A stretch of 64,000 nt of DNA, taken from NCBI GenBank assembly GCA_031551515.1, contig JAVBNL010000031.1:1-64000 (forward strand), in the 5' to 3' direction. The stretch is from FLUQ01 sp031551515. GTDB lineage: Bacteria > Desulfobacterota > Desulfovibrionia > Desulfovibrionales > Desulfovibrionaceae. The notes below the pieces were generated by a model. That model had not been told where the DNA came from. It did not search any database and saw only the letters and a list, made by a program, of their open reading frames with translations. A program made the position numbers and the translations under genes. Positions 45,922 through 54,591 of this stretch are shown here, in pieces. Positions within the stretch are counted from its first letter, which is position 1; every line of letters begins with the position of its first letter.

Positions 45922-46734
45922 TCAAAACCATCCCTTTTTGACGATGATCATATCGCCCGCCTGCAAAATCAGGTTTTGCTCCAATGCGCCCTTTTCAGTC
46001 AGGTCTTTGCCGCGCACCAAGAGCGTTTCCGGCTTGCCGTCTTTGCCGCGGCGAATGACGGTGGTGTCGTTGCGGTCGGCGAATTTGGTGAAGCCGCCCG
46101 CCTGGTGAATGGCCTCCAGCAGGGTCATGCCCGTGTAAAAGGGCAGGCTGGAGGGTTTGCCCACTGCGCCGTCGACATAGACGAAACGGTTTTCGTTCAA
46201 CGGAACGTAAATGCGGTCACCGGCTTTCAGCTCGATATCCTTCGTCGCGTCGCCGCGTTCATACAGGTCGCGCAGCCCCGTCAGCAGAATTTTTCCGTCC
46301 CGTTCGACAGTGGCTTTATCCAGGTCGGCATTGGCGTCGGGGCCGAGTCTGGCCAGAATGGAGAGCAGCGTGCTTTTGCCTTCCAACGCGAACACTGCCG
46401 ATTTGACGCCCGGGCCGTAGACGATCACCGTGTTGCTGCCGGGGGCGTAAACCATGACCGTGACCATGGGGTCGTTGACCAGGTTTTTCAGCCTGGCGGC
46501 GAGGCGGCGCTGCAACTGCACCGGGGTGAGCCCTTCCGCCGTGAGGTTGTCCACGCCGGGCATGGATATTTTGCCGTCCGGCCGGACTTTGACATCGACG
46601 TTCAAATAGTCTTCGCCCCAGACCCTGATGGAAAGAGTGTCGCCTTTGCCTATGACGTATTCGTCTGCCCGGGCGAACCCGGCAAGGCCAAGGATGAGGA
46701 TGAGCAAACTTGCGGCAACGAGTCTTGTTTTCAT
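45922..46734 (-). CDS. Wza-type polysaccharide export protein
   Basis: A 270-residue exported protein with a signal peptide (MKTRLVAASLLILILG, cleavage near ARA-DE). The polysaccharide biosynthesis/export domain is seen in YVIGKGDTLSIRVWGEDYLN and VDGAVGKPSSLPFYTGMTLLEAIHQAGG (SLBB-like). No lipobox cysteine is present, so unlike E. coli Wza it is not a lipoprotein and probably depends on a partner, such as the barrel protein at 41052-42380, to cross the outer membrane. Confidence 0.93.
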   Translation of the reverse strand: MKTRLVAASLLILILGLAGFARADEYVIGKGDTLSIRVWGEDYLNVDVKVRPDGKISMPGVDNLTAEGLTPVQLQRRLAARLKNLVNDPMVTVMVYAPGSNTVIVYGPGVKSAVFALEGKSTLLSILARLGPDANADLDKATVERDGKILLTGLRDLYERGDATKDIELKAGDRIYVPLNENRFVYVDGAVGKPSSLPFYTGMTLLEAIHQAGGFTKFADRNDTTVIRRGKDGKPETLLVRGKDLTEKGALEQNLILQAGDMIIVKKGWF

Positions 46735-46759
46735 GGCTACCGGCCCTTGCGGATTGAAG

Positions 46760-48076
46760 TTATCTGGCGCCGCGTCCCAGCAGGACCACCAGAACGGTGC
46801 GAAAAACTATTTCCATATCTAACCAAAATGATTGATTTTTAATGTAGTATAAATCGTAGCGCAGCTTCTCCAGAGCATCTTCCACGCTGGAACCGTAAGG
46901 GTATCGTACCTGCGCCCAGCCGGTGACGCCCGGTTTCATGCAGTGGCGTTCGGAGTAAAAAGGAATCTGCCGTTCCAGCTCGCGGGTGAATTCCGGCCGC
47001 TCCGGCCGGGGGCCGATCAGGCTCATTTCGCCACAGATGACGTTGATAAGCTGCGGCACTTCATCCAGCCGGGTTTTACGCAAAAAGCGGCCGATCTTGG
47101 TCACGCGGGGGTCCTCTCGCCCGGCCCAAACGGCGCCGGTGCCGTTCTCCGCGTCGAGGCGCATGGTGCGCAGTTTGAAGAGCATGAAGGGCACGCCGCC
47201 AAGCCCTATGCGTACCTGACGGAAAAAGACGGGCCCCGGCGAATCGCGCTTGATGCACAGCGCCACGATGGGGACGAAGGGCAGGGCCAGCGCAAGGCCG
47301 ATTCCGGCAGCCGCCAGGTCAAAAAGCCGTCTGGCCGCGCGGCGCATGCGGGAAACGCAAAAGCCGGAGGAGAAAATGAACCAGCTGGGCGTTATGCTTT
47401 CGATATACAGTTTACGGGTGGTTTCTTCATAAAAGCTGGGCACGTCCATGACCCGCACGCCCTGCATGCGGCAGCGCATGATGTCGGTGGCGGGCATGGT
47501 GCCGCGCCGCTCGGGGAAAGAAACGATCAGGTGGCGGGCGCCGGTTTGGCGGGCCAGGTCCACCAGGCTGCCGAAGCGTTCTTCTTCCCCTTCGCCTTCG
47601 CCGTGAGCGATGGCCGCGGTCAGGCGATAGCGGCCGCGGCTGCTCTCGATCAGTTCTTTGGCGGTTTTCGCGGCATGGCCGTTGCCCAAAAGCAGCACGT
47701 TGCGACTCATGAACGAGGGGTAGCGCCAGCGCGGGGCGCTGAGAGCCAGGGTGCGCAGCAGGGCGAAAAGAATCAGAGTGGCCAGAACGATGTGGGCCGG
47801 GGGCACGAAGGGGTCTTTGGGAAGCGAAAGCAGGCAGAGTACGAAAGACGCGGCGAGAATGACCGCGATGCTCTGTTTGAACGCGGATAGGCGTGTTTCG
47901 CGCGAATCCAGCATTTCCACGGTCACGGCGCTGCCCAGCACGGCGAGCGCCAGCACGGCAAGATCACGGATGCTGGCGGACCCCGGCGGGTAGGCGGCGA
48001 ACGGCGCTACGCAATAGGCCAGGGCAAGAGCCAGCCAGAGGCCATTGCGCGCCAGGCGGGTAATGAGCATGCTCAT
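46760..48076 (-). CDS. XrtA/PEP-CTERM system polyprenyl-phosphate sugar transferase
   Basis: A 438-residue membrane protein with four or so N-terminal segments, a Rossmann-like central domain (NVLLLGNGHAAKTAKELI) and a C-terminal sugar-transferase domain. Catalytic motifs are FKLRTMRLDAENGTG, RKTRLDEVPQLINV, IGPRPERPEF and GVTGWAQVRYPYGSSVEDA. It transfers the first sugar phosphate to undecaprenyl phosphate and so starts repeat-unit synthesis. GAGG precedes MSMLITRL at 48076; it starts eight bases after prsT. Confidence 0.93.
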   Translation of the reverse strand: MSMLITRLARNGLWLALALAYCVAPFAAYPPGSASIRDLAVLALAVLGSAVTVEMLDSRETRLSAFKQSIAVILAASFVLCLLSLPKDPFVPPAHIVLATLILFALLRTLALSAPRWRYPSFMSRNVLLLGNGHAAKTAKELIESSRGRYRLTAAIAHGEGEGEEERFGSLVDLARQTGARHLIVSFPERRGTMPATDIMRCRMQGVRVMDVPSFYEETTRKLYIESITPSWFIFSSGFCVSRMRRAARRLFDLAAAGIGLALALPFVPIVALCIKRDSPGPVFFRQVRIGLGGVPFMLFKLRTMRLDAENGTGAVWAGREDPRVTKIGRFLRKTRLDEVPQLINVICGEMSLIGPRPERPEFTRELERQIPFYSERHCMKPGVTGWAQVRYPYGSSVEDALEKLRYDLYYIKNQSFWLDMEIVFRTVLVVLLGRGAR

Positions 48077-48083
48077 GGGGGCC

Positions 48084-50789
48084 TCACATGGTTTGCAACA
48101 GCTTGCGCGCCTTGTCCGCATCATCAAAATTGCCCAGCTCCAAAGATTTGCGCAGAGCCGTCTTTGCTTCTTCCGGTTTTTGGGCTTGCGAGAGCGCCGT
48201 GCCCAGGCGGTAGTACAGCTGGGCGGATGTGGGGTGCATGGCCACCGCGTCCGTCAGCAGCTTTGTCGCATCATTCGTCCGTTTGTTAAGCAGCAGGCAG
48301 GAGCCGAGCGTATCGAGAACCTGCGGGTTTTCCGGCTGCAGCATGAAAGCCATGCTGGCCATCTGCAGGGCGCGTTCCGGGTTTTGCCCGCTTTCGGCGT
48401 AGGCCATGGCCAGGTTATTAGAGACCATGGCGCTGGCAGGAGCCAGACGCTGCACGCGCTCGTAATACTCCACCGCTTCCGTGTACCGGCGGCGTTGCAT
48501 CAGCAAGAGAGCCTTGCCGCTAAGCGCGCCCTGGTCTTTGGGGTTGAGATTCAGGGCTGTTTGATAGTAGGCGTCGGCCTTTTCCCACTCGCCGCGGCGC
48601 TGGCAGCTTTGGGCCATGGCTGTCAGCAGGGCGGGCTTTTGCAGCCTGCGGTACGCGTCGTCGAGTTCTTTCATCGCTTCCTGGGGTTTGTTCATTCTTT
48701 CCAACACCTCGGCGGCGCAGAGCGCGCCCAGGAACGAAGAGGAATCGATCTCGGTCAGGCGGCGGGCTTGCTTCAAGGCATCTTGCTGTTTGCCGGTAGT
48801 GAAAAGCAGGCGGAATTTGCCCAGGGCGGCTTCAGAGGCAGAGGTCTTTTCCAGGCTTTCGTACAAGGCCCAGGCGGCGTCGAAGTTTTTTTCCGCCAGG
48901 TACAGCTTGGCCAGCGTGTCGCGCACGACGGGCGTGGGGGCGGCTTCCAGATCTTTTTGCAGCAGCGTTTTGGCTTCGGTGGGGTTTTTGGCCGCAAGGG
49001 CCCGCTGCATCAGCACGAACAGAGCGCGTTTTTCACCCAGGGCGTAGGCCTTTTGCAGCGTGGTGGTCGCTTCATCGCGTTTGCCCGCCATATCCAGCAG
49101 GGCCGCCGACGCTATAAGCTGCGCCGTCGCTTCCGGGTGGCGGGCAAGATAGGCCTGGCAGGCTTCCAGCGCCTTTTCCTTTTGCCCGGCCTGGATGTGC
49201 AGGCGCATCTCAAGGTTCAAGGCGTCCAGCATGTCCGGGTCGACCTCGCGGGCCTGGCGCACGGGGGCCAGCGCTTCGGCGGTCTTGTTGCGCACCGCGA
49301 ACAGCTGCGCGCGCAGGGTAAGCAGCACAGCGTTTTTCGACTGTTTTTCAAGCCCCTCGTTAACCAGCTTTTCGGCTTCGTCGTAATTTCTGCGACCGAG
49401 TTGGAACTGAAAAAGCGCTATTCGGGCGCCCAGGTTGTCCGCGTTTTGCCGCACGGCGGCGGCCAGGTCTTCTTTCGCTTCCTGATACCGCCCTTCGGCA
49501 ATGAGTATGGACCCGCGCCGCAAAGAAGCTTCAGACATTTCGGGGTTCAGTTCCGTCGCGCGTTTGAATTCCGCGAGCGCTTTCGCGTTTTCGCCTGCCG
49601 CGGCAAGGGCCATGCCCATAAGGTAATGAGCCCCCGCATCGTCGGGGTAGAATTGCAGCAGTTTTTCCGCCTCAAGGCGGGCGTCTTCCGTTCTGCCTTG
49701 CTCCAGCAAAATTGTCGCCATCAGGCGCAAGGAAGCGGCGTGGCGCGGCGAAAAATCAAGAACCTTGCGTAATTGGCTGATGGCCGACTCGCGGTTGCCC
49801 AGGCGGTTTTGGGCCAGACCCAGGCGATAATAGCCTTCAAGGGAAGGGGAGAGGTCGATGCTGTTTTGAAAAAATCCCGCCGCTTCTTTAAATTTTCCGG
49901 TCTGGTAGGCATACATTCCTTCCAGCATGAAAAGACGCGCGCTGCTTTTGTAGTCGCTCCGCATGCTTGCGATAACCGCTTCCGCTTCAGAGTTTTTGCC
50001 CAGTTGCAGCAGGAGGGAACCCAGCATGTAGCGGATGTTTTCGTCTTTGGGCGAAATTTCCGCGGCCTTGCGGTACAAGTCGAGGGCCCGGCCTGCATCG
50101 TTCATGCGCTGGGCCAGTTCAGCGCGCAAAATAAGGGCTTTAACGCTTTTGGGGTTGGCGGCCACCATCGCATCGCACAGTTCCAGGGCTTTGGCCGGGT
50201 CTTGCTTTGCCAGATAGACGCGCACCAGAGAGATGGAAGCGCTTTCGCGCCCCGGATCCAGCTCCAACGATTTGCGCAAGCTTGCTTCGGCCGCGTCGTT
50301 TTTACCCAGCATGGCATAGGCCGCTCCGGCCATTTCGCGCGTTTCAGCCGTCACCTTGCCGCCGGTTTCGGCTTTCTGCAGGTATTCCAGCGCCTGGGCA
50401 GGTTTTCCGTGCAACAGTTGGAAAGCGGCCAGTTCCACGTTAAGGGCGGGGTCCGCCGGGCGCTGGCGCAGGTTCTTTTGCAGTTCGTCTTCCGCTTGCG
50501 GCAGTTTGCCCAGCTGGATATATGCCTTGGCGAGACTCAGGCGGCTTTCGAAATCCGCGGGATCTTTTTCCAGGGCGTTTTTGAAGAAAACGACAGCGCC
50601 GTTGGCGTTGCCTTCTTTGAGCAGTTTTTGCCCTTCGGCCCTGAATTCCGCAGCTGAATCGCCGGAGCAGGCGGGGATGAGTATGAGAAAGGCGCAAACG
50701 GCAAGAAGATCCGGCAGGCGGCGCAACCATGAAAATGACAAGGCGGCCGGCCGGCCAGGGAGCCGGCTCTGCAATTCGCGGTTATTCAT
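48084..50789 (-). CDS. prsT: PEP-CTERM system TPR-repeat lipoprotein PrsT
   Basis: A 901-residue protein. A hydrophobic signal (LLAVCAFLILIPACSG) ends in a lipobox cysteine near residue 42. About twenty TPR units follow to the C-terminus (for example DFESRLSLAKAYIQLGKLP and AGAHYLMGMALAAAGENAKAL). This is the PrsT plan: an envelope lipoprotein that scaffolds the export or processing machinery. It is the first gene of the 34-kb minus-strand run, with a sigma-54 promoter and a TGTCGG-N8-ACA site upstream and GGAG before its ATG. Confidence 0.93.
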   Translation of the reverse strand: MNNRELQSRLPGRPAALSFSWLRRLPDLLAVCAFLILIPACSGDSAAEFRAEGQKLLKEGNANGAVVFFKNALEKDPADFESRLSLAKAYIQLGKLPQAEDELQKNLRQRPADPALNVELAAFQLLHGKPAQALEYLQKAETGGKVTAETREMAGAAYAMLGKNDAAEASLRKSLELDPGRESASISLVRVYLAKQDPAKALELCDAMVAANPKSVKALILRAELAQRMNDAGRALDLYRKAAEISPKDENIRYMLGSLLLQLGKNSEAEAVIASMRSDYKSSARLFMLEGMYAYQTGKFKEAAGFFQNSIDLSPSLEGYYRLGLAQNRLGNRESAISQLRKVLDFSPRHAASLRLMATILLEQGRTEDARLEAEKLLQFYPDDAGAHYLMGMALAAAGENAKALAEFKRATELNPEMSEASLRRGSILIAEGRYQEAKEDLAAAVRQNADNLGARIALFQFQLGRRNYDEAEKLVNEGLEKQSKNAVLLTLRAQLFAVRNKTAEALAPVRQAREVDPDMLDALNLEMRLHIQAGQKEKALEACQAYLARHPEATAQLIASAALLDMAGKRDEATTTLQKAYALGEKRALFVLMQRALAAKNPTEAKTLLQKDLEAAPTPVVRDTLAKLYLAEKNFDAAWALYESLEKTSASEAALGKFRLLFTTGKQQDALKQARRLTEIDSSSFLGALCAAEVLERMNKPQEAMKELDDAYRRLQKPALLTAMAQSCQRRGEWEKADAYYQTALNLNPKDQGALSGKALLLMQRRRYTEAVEYYERVQRLAPASAMVSNNLAMAYAESGQNPERALQMASMAFMLQPENPQVLDTLGSCLLLNKRTNDATKLLTDAVAMHPTSAQLYYRLGTALSQAQKPEEAKTALRKSLELGNFDDADKARKLLQTM

Positions 50790-50845
50790 GCAATTACTCC
50801 GGCGTGTTGGACGTTTTTTTGCGGTGGTGTCACTACGCCGAATGT

Positions 50846-50861
50846 AGCGAAAAATGAGCCA
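50846..50861 (-). promoter_or_regulatory. Sigma-54 promoter of prsT and the exopolysaccharide operon
   Basis: On the minus strand TGGCTCATTTTTCGCT has TGGC at -24 and GC at -12 with exact spacing. The implied start of transcription is about 45 bases before the prsT start codon. This is the only clear promoter seen for the 28-gene run. Confidence 0.75.
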
Positions 50862-50902
50862 GTTTGTGATATTCTATGGTATTTTAGCTCGTTACATTGA
50901 TA

Positions 50903-50919
50903 TGTGCGTAATTCCGACA
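50903..50919 (-). promoter_or_regulatory. Candidate PrsR site upstream of prsT
   Basis: TGTCGGAATTACGCACA on the minus strand, i.e. TGTCGG-N8-ACA, about 45 bases upstream of the -24 element. An overlapping dyad TCCGA-N6-TCGGA spans 50913-50928. The same TGTCGG-N8-ACA form occurs before the PEP-CTERM gene at 56669. Confidence 0.5.
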
Positions 50920-51076
50920 CGAATCGGATTGAAAAAGCATATTTTGTCTTGCTTGAAAAAAATACATACAATACAGTGAATTATATCATATTCGCGATTT
51001 TCTTTATGTACTTTGCTGTATTGAAAAACAATACTAAGCATGCAAAGAGAGTGAAAAAACCAGACAAGGGAAAATG

Positions 51077-51106
51077 TTGACTTGAAAACAAATACAATGG
51101 TATCTT
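51077..51106 (+). promoter_or_regulatory. Possible sigma-70-type promoter of the 51280 operon
   Basis: TTGACT at 51077-51082 and TATCTT at 51101-51106, 18 bases apart. It would leave a leader of about 170 bases before the ATG. The -10 match is only four of six. Confidence 0.25.
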
Positions 51107-51279
51107 TATACATAATGGAGGAACCGTCTCTTTGTGAAACGCGTTCATGACGGAGCGCGATTTATATTAATACATACGCAAGACTGTCGATCAAAATAGT
51201 TTTTCGGATTGCAGTTGCGGCATCGCGCCGAGGGAGAAACCGGCGATGCCATAACCCAAATCATGAAAAGTGAAATTAT

Positions 51280-52752
51280 ATGGCTACAGTACTTCTTGTT
51301 GGCACACCGTCCGAGTATCGAGAAAAGTTCGAATATAACGCCAAAGCTTGCGGGCATCACTGCATTCCTGTGGACGACCTGGAGCAGGCTTACGCCTGTT
51401 GCGTCAATACCTATTGCGATCTGGTGGTGGCCGCCGCCGACCAGGTTCCCGCCGACACCGACTGGGTCGCCCCGTTCATGGATAACGGCTCGACTCCGAA
51501 TATCGTCGTTGTCGCCGCCGACTATGACCGCGCGTACGGAAAAAGGATGCTGGAGCAGGGGGCCTTGCATTATCTGCCGCTCGATCACGCGACGGAAGCG
51601 TTGAACGTACTGCTTACCCAGATGCGTGAAAGCCGCAAACCGGACGCCGATCAGCCGTCTCCCGCTTCGTACAACATCGTGGGGGCCGCCCCCAGTCTGC
51701 TGCGGGCCTTTGACCAGGTCTACCGCTATGCTTCGTCCGATGCCAGCGTGCTTATCAACGGTGCGACCGGCACGGGGAAAGAATTGTTCGCCAAGGCGCT
51801 GCACAAAATGAGCCCGCGCCGCAACGGCCCCTTTATCACCGTGGACTGCGCCTCACTGCCTGAAACGCTGGTCGAGAGCATGCTTTTCGGCTATTTCCGC
51901 GGTGCGTTCACCGGCGCCAGCTCCAATAAAGACGGGCTGATCAAGCTTGCCAACAAAGGCACCTTGTTTCTTGACGAGGTCGGAGAACTGAACCCTTCGA
52001 TTCAGAAAAAATTCCTGCGGGTGCTGCAAGAACGGCGTTTTCGCCCCGTGGGCGGCGGCCAGGAGTGCGAAAGCGACTTCAGGCTGGTGGCGGCGACAAA
52101 CCGTGATCTGGCCCAGATGGTGACCGACGGGCTGTTTCGCGAAGACCTGTATTACCGCCTGCATATTCTGCATATAAAGATTCCGCCCTTGGCGGAACGT
52201 ACGGAAGACGTGCCCGTCATCGCGCAGGACCTGACCAACAGGCTGTGCGACAAGCAGGGCATGCCGCGCAAGAAGCTTTCCAGCGACCTGGTGCGTTGCC
52301 TGTGCATGTATTCTTGGCCGGGGAACGTGCGCGAACTGGTCAGCACCGTGGAAAGCATGGCCGCGATGGCCTGGGACAAGCCGGTGCTGGAGTTTGATCA
52401 TCTGCCGCGCAGCATTCACGCCCAGATTTTGAAAGAACTGAAAGACAGAAACCCAGGCGCGGCCGTATTGCCCCCTCTGCCCGAGCTGGAGCGGCGCCGA
52501 AACCGGGACCGCCGAACGGTCGCCGCCGCCCGGCGCGATGCCGCAGCCGGACGCCCGGGCGGCGCGGGTGGGCCGGAGCAGTTCCGCGAGGCGCGGCGCC
52601 GCGTGCTCGATTTGTTTGAAAAAGAGTATCTGCTCAGCTTGTATAAAGAGTCCAAGGCCGACATTCAAAAGGCCTGCGCCATGTCACAGCTTTCTCGGCC
52701 CAGGCTGTACGAGCTGTACCGCAAGCACAAAATATCGACCCCGTCGCCATGA
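51280..52752 (+). CDS. Sigma-54-dependent transcriptional activator with a degenerate receiver domain
   Basis: A 490-residue NtrC-like regulator. The N-terminal 120 residues have receiver-like length and hydrophobic pattern, but the acidic cluster after the first strand is absent (VLLVGTPSEYRE) and the phospho-acceptor region reads DLVVAAADQVP, so phosphorylation is doubtful. The AAA+ domain has GATGTGKELF, GAFTGA and GTLFLDEVGEL, and the C-terminus has a Fis-type helix-turn-helix (ADIQKACAMSQLSRPRLYEL). A basic linker (RRRNRDRRTVAAARRD) separates the two. It overlaps the downstream permease by four bases, so it probably regulates the ABC exporter or the PEP-CTERM gene beyond it. Confidence 0.9.
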   Translation: MATVLLVGTPSEYREKFEYNAKACGHHCIPVDDLEQAYACCVNTYCDLVVAAADQVPADTDWVAPFMDNGSTPNIVVVAADYDRAYGKRMLEQGALHYLPLDHATEALNVLLTQMRESRKPDADQPSPASYNIVGAAPSLLRAFDQVYRYASSDASVLINGATGTGKELFAKALHKMSPRRNGPFITVDCASLPETLVESMLFGYFRGAFTGASSNKDGLIKLANKGTLFLDEVGELNPSIQKKFLRVLQERRFRPVGGGQECESDFRLVAATNRDLAQMVTDGLFREDLYYRLHILHIKIPPLAERTEDVPVIAQDLTNRLCDKQGMPRKKLSSDLVRCLCMYSWPGNVRELVSTVESMAAMAWDKPVLEFDHLPRSIHAQILKELKDRNPGAAVLPPLPELERRRNRDRRTVAAARRDAAAGRPGGAGGPEQFREARRRVLDLFEKEYLLSLYKESKADIQKACAMSQLSRPRLYELYRKHKISTPSP

Positions 52753-53879
52753 TCGCCGTCATAGCGTATCGCAACCTCTGCCATGACCGGGCGCGGCTGC
52801 TGGTTACGCTGACGGGCATCGTTTTCGCCGTGGTGTTGGTTACGCTGCAATGCGGGTTGTTTCTGGGTTTTTTGTCCACGATTTCCGGGGTGATCGATAA
52901 CAGCCGGGCCGATGTCTGGGTGGCGTCGCGGGGGGTGAAAACCTTTGATATAGCCATGCCCATGCCGGAATCGCGTTATTATGAGGTGCTTTCCGTGCCG
53001 GGCGCGGCCAGGGCGGCGCGCATGGTGGTCGATTTCGCGTTCTGGAAAAAACCCGGCGGCGGGCAAGAATCCATAGAAATCGTTGCCGTGGACCTTGATT
53101 CAGGCATGGGCGGCCCGTGGAATCTGGTCAGAGGGGACATCCGCGTCCTTGACGCGCCCGATTCCGTCATCGTTGACCAGCTTTATCTGGACAAACTGGG
53201 CATCGGCTCCATGGGGCAAGAGGCGGAAATAATCGCCAGCCGCGCCAGGGTCATGGGTTTTACCCGCGGCATCCGTTCGTTCACTACGTCGCCGTATGTG
53301 TTTACGGCGTACCGCAACGGGCAGCGTTATTCGCGTTTCAGTCAGGCGGAAATCACCTATGTGCTTGTCAAAGCCGCACCGGGGGTCGCGCCGAAGGAGC
53401 TCGCCCGGCGCATCAACGAGCGCGTGGCTAATGTGGACGCCTACACCACCGCGGATTTCAGCCATAAAACCCGCATGTACTGGATGATGAGCACCGGCGC
53501 GGGTGCGGCCTTGCTGCTGGCCGCTGTTCTGGGGTTTATCGTGGGCATGGTTGTGGTGGCCCAGACCCTGTACGCCACCACCATGGACCATCTGCCCGAA
53601 TTCGCCACGCTGAAAGCAATGGGCGCCCCTGATGCGTATATAACCCGTATTCTGGCGACGCAGGCTTTGATAAGCGCTGTTTTCGGCTACGGTCTAGGTA
53701 TGGGCCTGTGTTTGCTGCTGACCGAACTGCGTAAATACGGCGATGCCGTCGTCATCCTGCCCCTGCCGGTGGCCTGCGGCATCTTTATCCTGACACTGGT
53801 CATGTGCCTGGGCGCTTCGCTTCTTTCCATACGCAAAATCATGCGCATAGACCCGGCCGTGGTCTTCAGGGGGCGTTGA
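52749..53879 (+). CDS. DevC-like ABC transporter permease
   Basis: A 376-residue FtsX/MacB-fold permease with one N-terminal and three C-terminal membrane segments and a large periplasmic domain between (about 45-245). DevC-type features are the opening AYRNLCHDRARLLVTLTGI and the C-terminal LYATTMDHLPEFATLKAMGAP. With the neighbouring ATPase and HlyD-like adaptor it would form a DevBCA exporter, a class known to move glycolipids or peptides to an outer-membrane TolC. It is coupled by ATGA overlaps on both sides. Confidence 0.92.
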   Translation: MIAVIAYRNLCHDRARLLVTLTGIVFAVVLVTLQCGLFLGFLSTISGVIDNSRADVWVASRGVKTFDIAMPMPESRYYEVLSVPGAARAARMVVDFAFWKKPGGGQESIEIVAVDLDSGMGGPWNLVRGDIRVLDAPDSVIVDQLYLDKLGIGSMGQEAEIIASRARVMGFTRGIRSFTTSPYVFTAYRNGQRYSRFSQAEITYVLVKAAPGVAPKELARRINERVANVDAYTTADFSHKTRMYWMMSTGAGAALLLAAVLGFIVGMVVVAQTLYATTMDHLPEFATLKAMGAPDAYITRILATQALISAVFGYGLGMGLCLLLTELRKYGDAVVILPLPVACGIFILTLVMCLGASLLSIRKIMRIDPAVVFRGR

Positions 53880-54559
53880 TGCAATCCGTCCTTTCCGTTC
53901 GCGACGTCAGCATGACCTTCGGCAGCGGGGCCTCTTGCCAGCACGCCCTGCGCGGCGTTTCGCTGGATGTGCGGCCGGGTGAAATTCTGATGCTGCGTGG
54001 CCCCTCGGGCAGCGGCAAAACCACGCTGCTTTCGGTCATGGGCGGCATTCTTACCCCCACGGCAGGCGAGGTCAGCGTGCGGGGTGAAAGCATGGTCGGC
54101 CTTTCCCGCAAAGAGCTGGCGGCGTTGCGCCTGCGCCATCTTGGGTTCATTTTTCAGGAATACAACCTGTTTTCAACCCTGGACTGCCTGGGCAACGTGC
54201 TGGTGACGCTTGATCTGCGCGGGGTGCGCGGCAAGGCCGCTGTGGAAAAAGCGCGGGAAAAGCTGGCCGCCGTGGGCTTGGGCGAAAGGCTGCACGAGGA
54301 CCCGGCCCGGCTTTCCGGCGGGCAGAAACAGCGCCTGGCCATCGCCCGGGCTCTGGCGGGCGACCCGGCCGTGTTGTTGGCGGACGAGCCGACAGCCGCC
54401 CTGGATTCGGAAAACGGCGCGATGATCATGGCGCTGTTGCGCGGCCTGGCGGATGAGGGCGGGCGCTCGGTGGTCATCGTGACGCATGATTACCGAATTA
54501 AAGACGCCGCCGACCGCGTTGTTTTTATTGAAGACGGCACGCTGCGGGAAACGCCCTGA
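53879..54559 (+). CDS. DevA/LolD-like ABC transporter ATPase
   Basis: A 226-residue ATPase starting MQSVLSVRDVSMTFG at 53879, within the permease stop codon, with AGGGGG upstream. All nucleotide-binding motifs are present: GPSGSGKTTLL, Q-loop IFQEYNLF, signature LSGGQKQR, Walker B VLLADEPTAALD and VTHD. A longer start at 53804 would overlap the permease by 75 bases and has no ribosome-binding site. Confidence 0.95.
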   Translation: MQSVLSVRDVSMTFGSGASCQHALRGVSLDVRPGEILMLRGPSGSGKTTLLSVMGGILTPTAGEVSVRGESMVGLSRKELAALRLRHLGFIFQEYNLFSTLDCLGNVLVTLDLRGVRGKAAVEKAREKLAAVGLGERLHEDPARLSGGQKQRLAIARALAGDPAVLLADEPTAALDSENGAMIMALLRGLADEGGRSVVIVTHDYRIKDAADRVVFIEDGTLRETP

Positions 54560-54591
54560 CCCGTTTTCGCCGGCCCTGAACACGAGGAGCT

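Larger units (their letters stand above)
50790..51279. other. AT-rich intergenic region between the divergent prsT and sigma-54-activator genes
   Basis: About 490 bases without a convincing gene, much more AT-rich than its surroundings (notably 50930-51130). It contains the prsT sigma-54 promoter and UAS on the left and a weak sigma-70-like promoter on the right, listed separately. The short minus-strand frames here are AT-rich, lack ribosome-binding sites and look spurious. Confidence 0.6.

Noticed and set aside
48045..49772. A 575-codon plus-strand frame rich in Phe, Gly and Gln
   Set aside because: Exact antisense of the TPR repeats of prsT; the repetitive look comes from the repeats.
50890..51113. 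Short minus-strand frames in the AT-rich gap
   Set aside because: They lack ribosome-binding sites, are AT-rich unlike all real genes here, and overlap the prsT promoter region.
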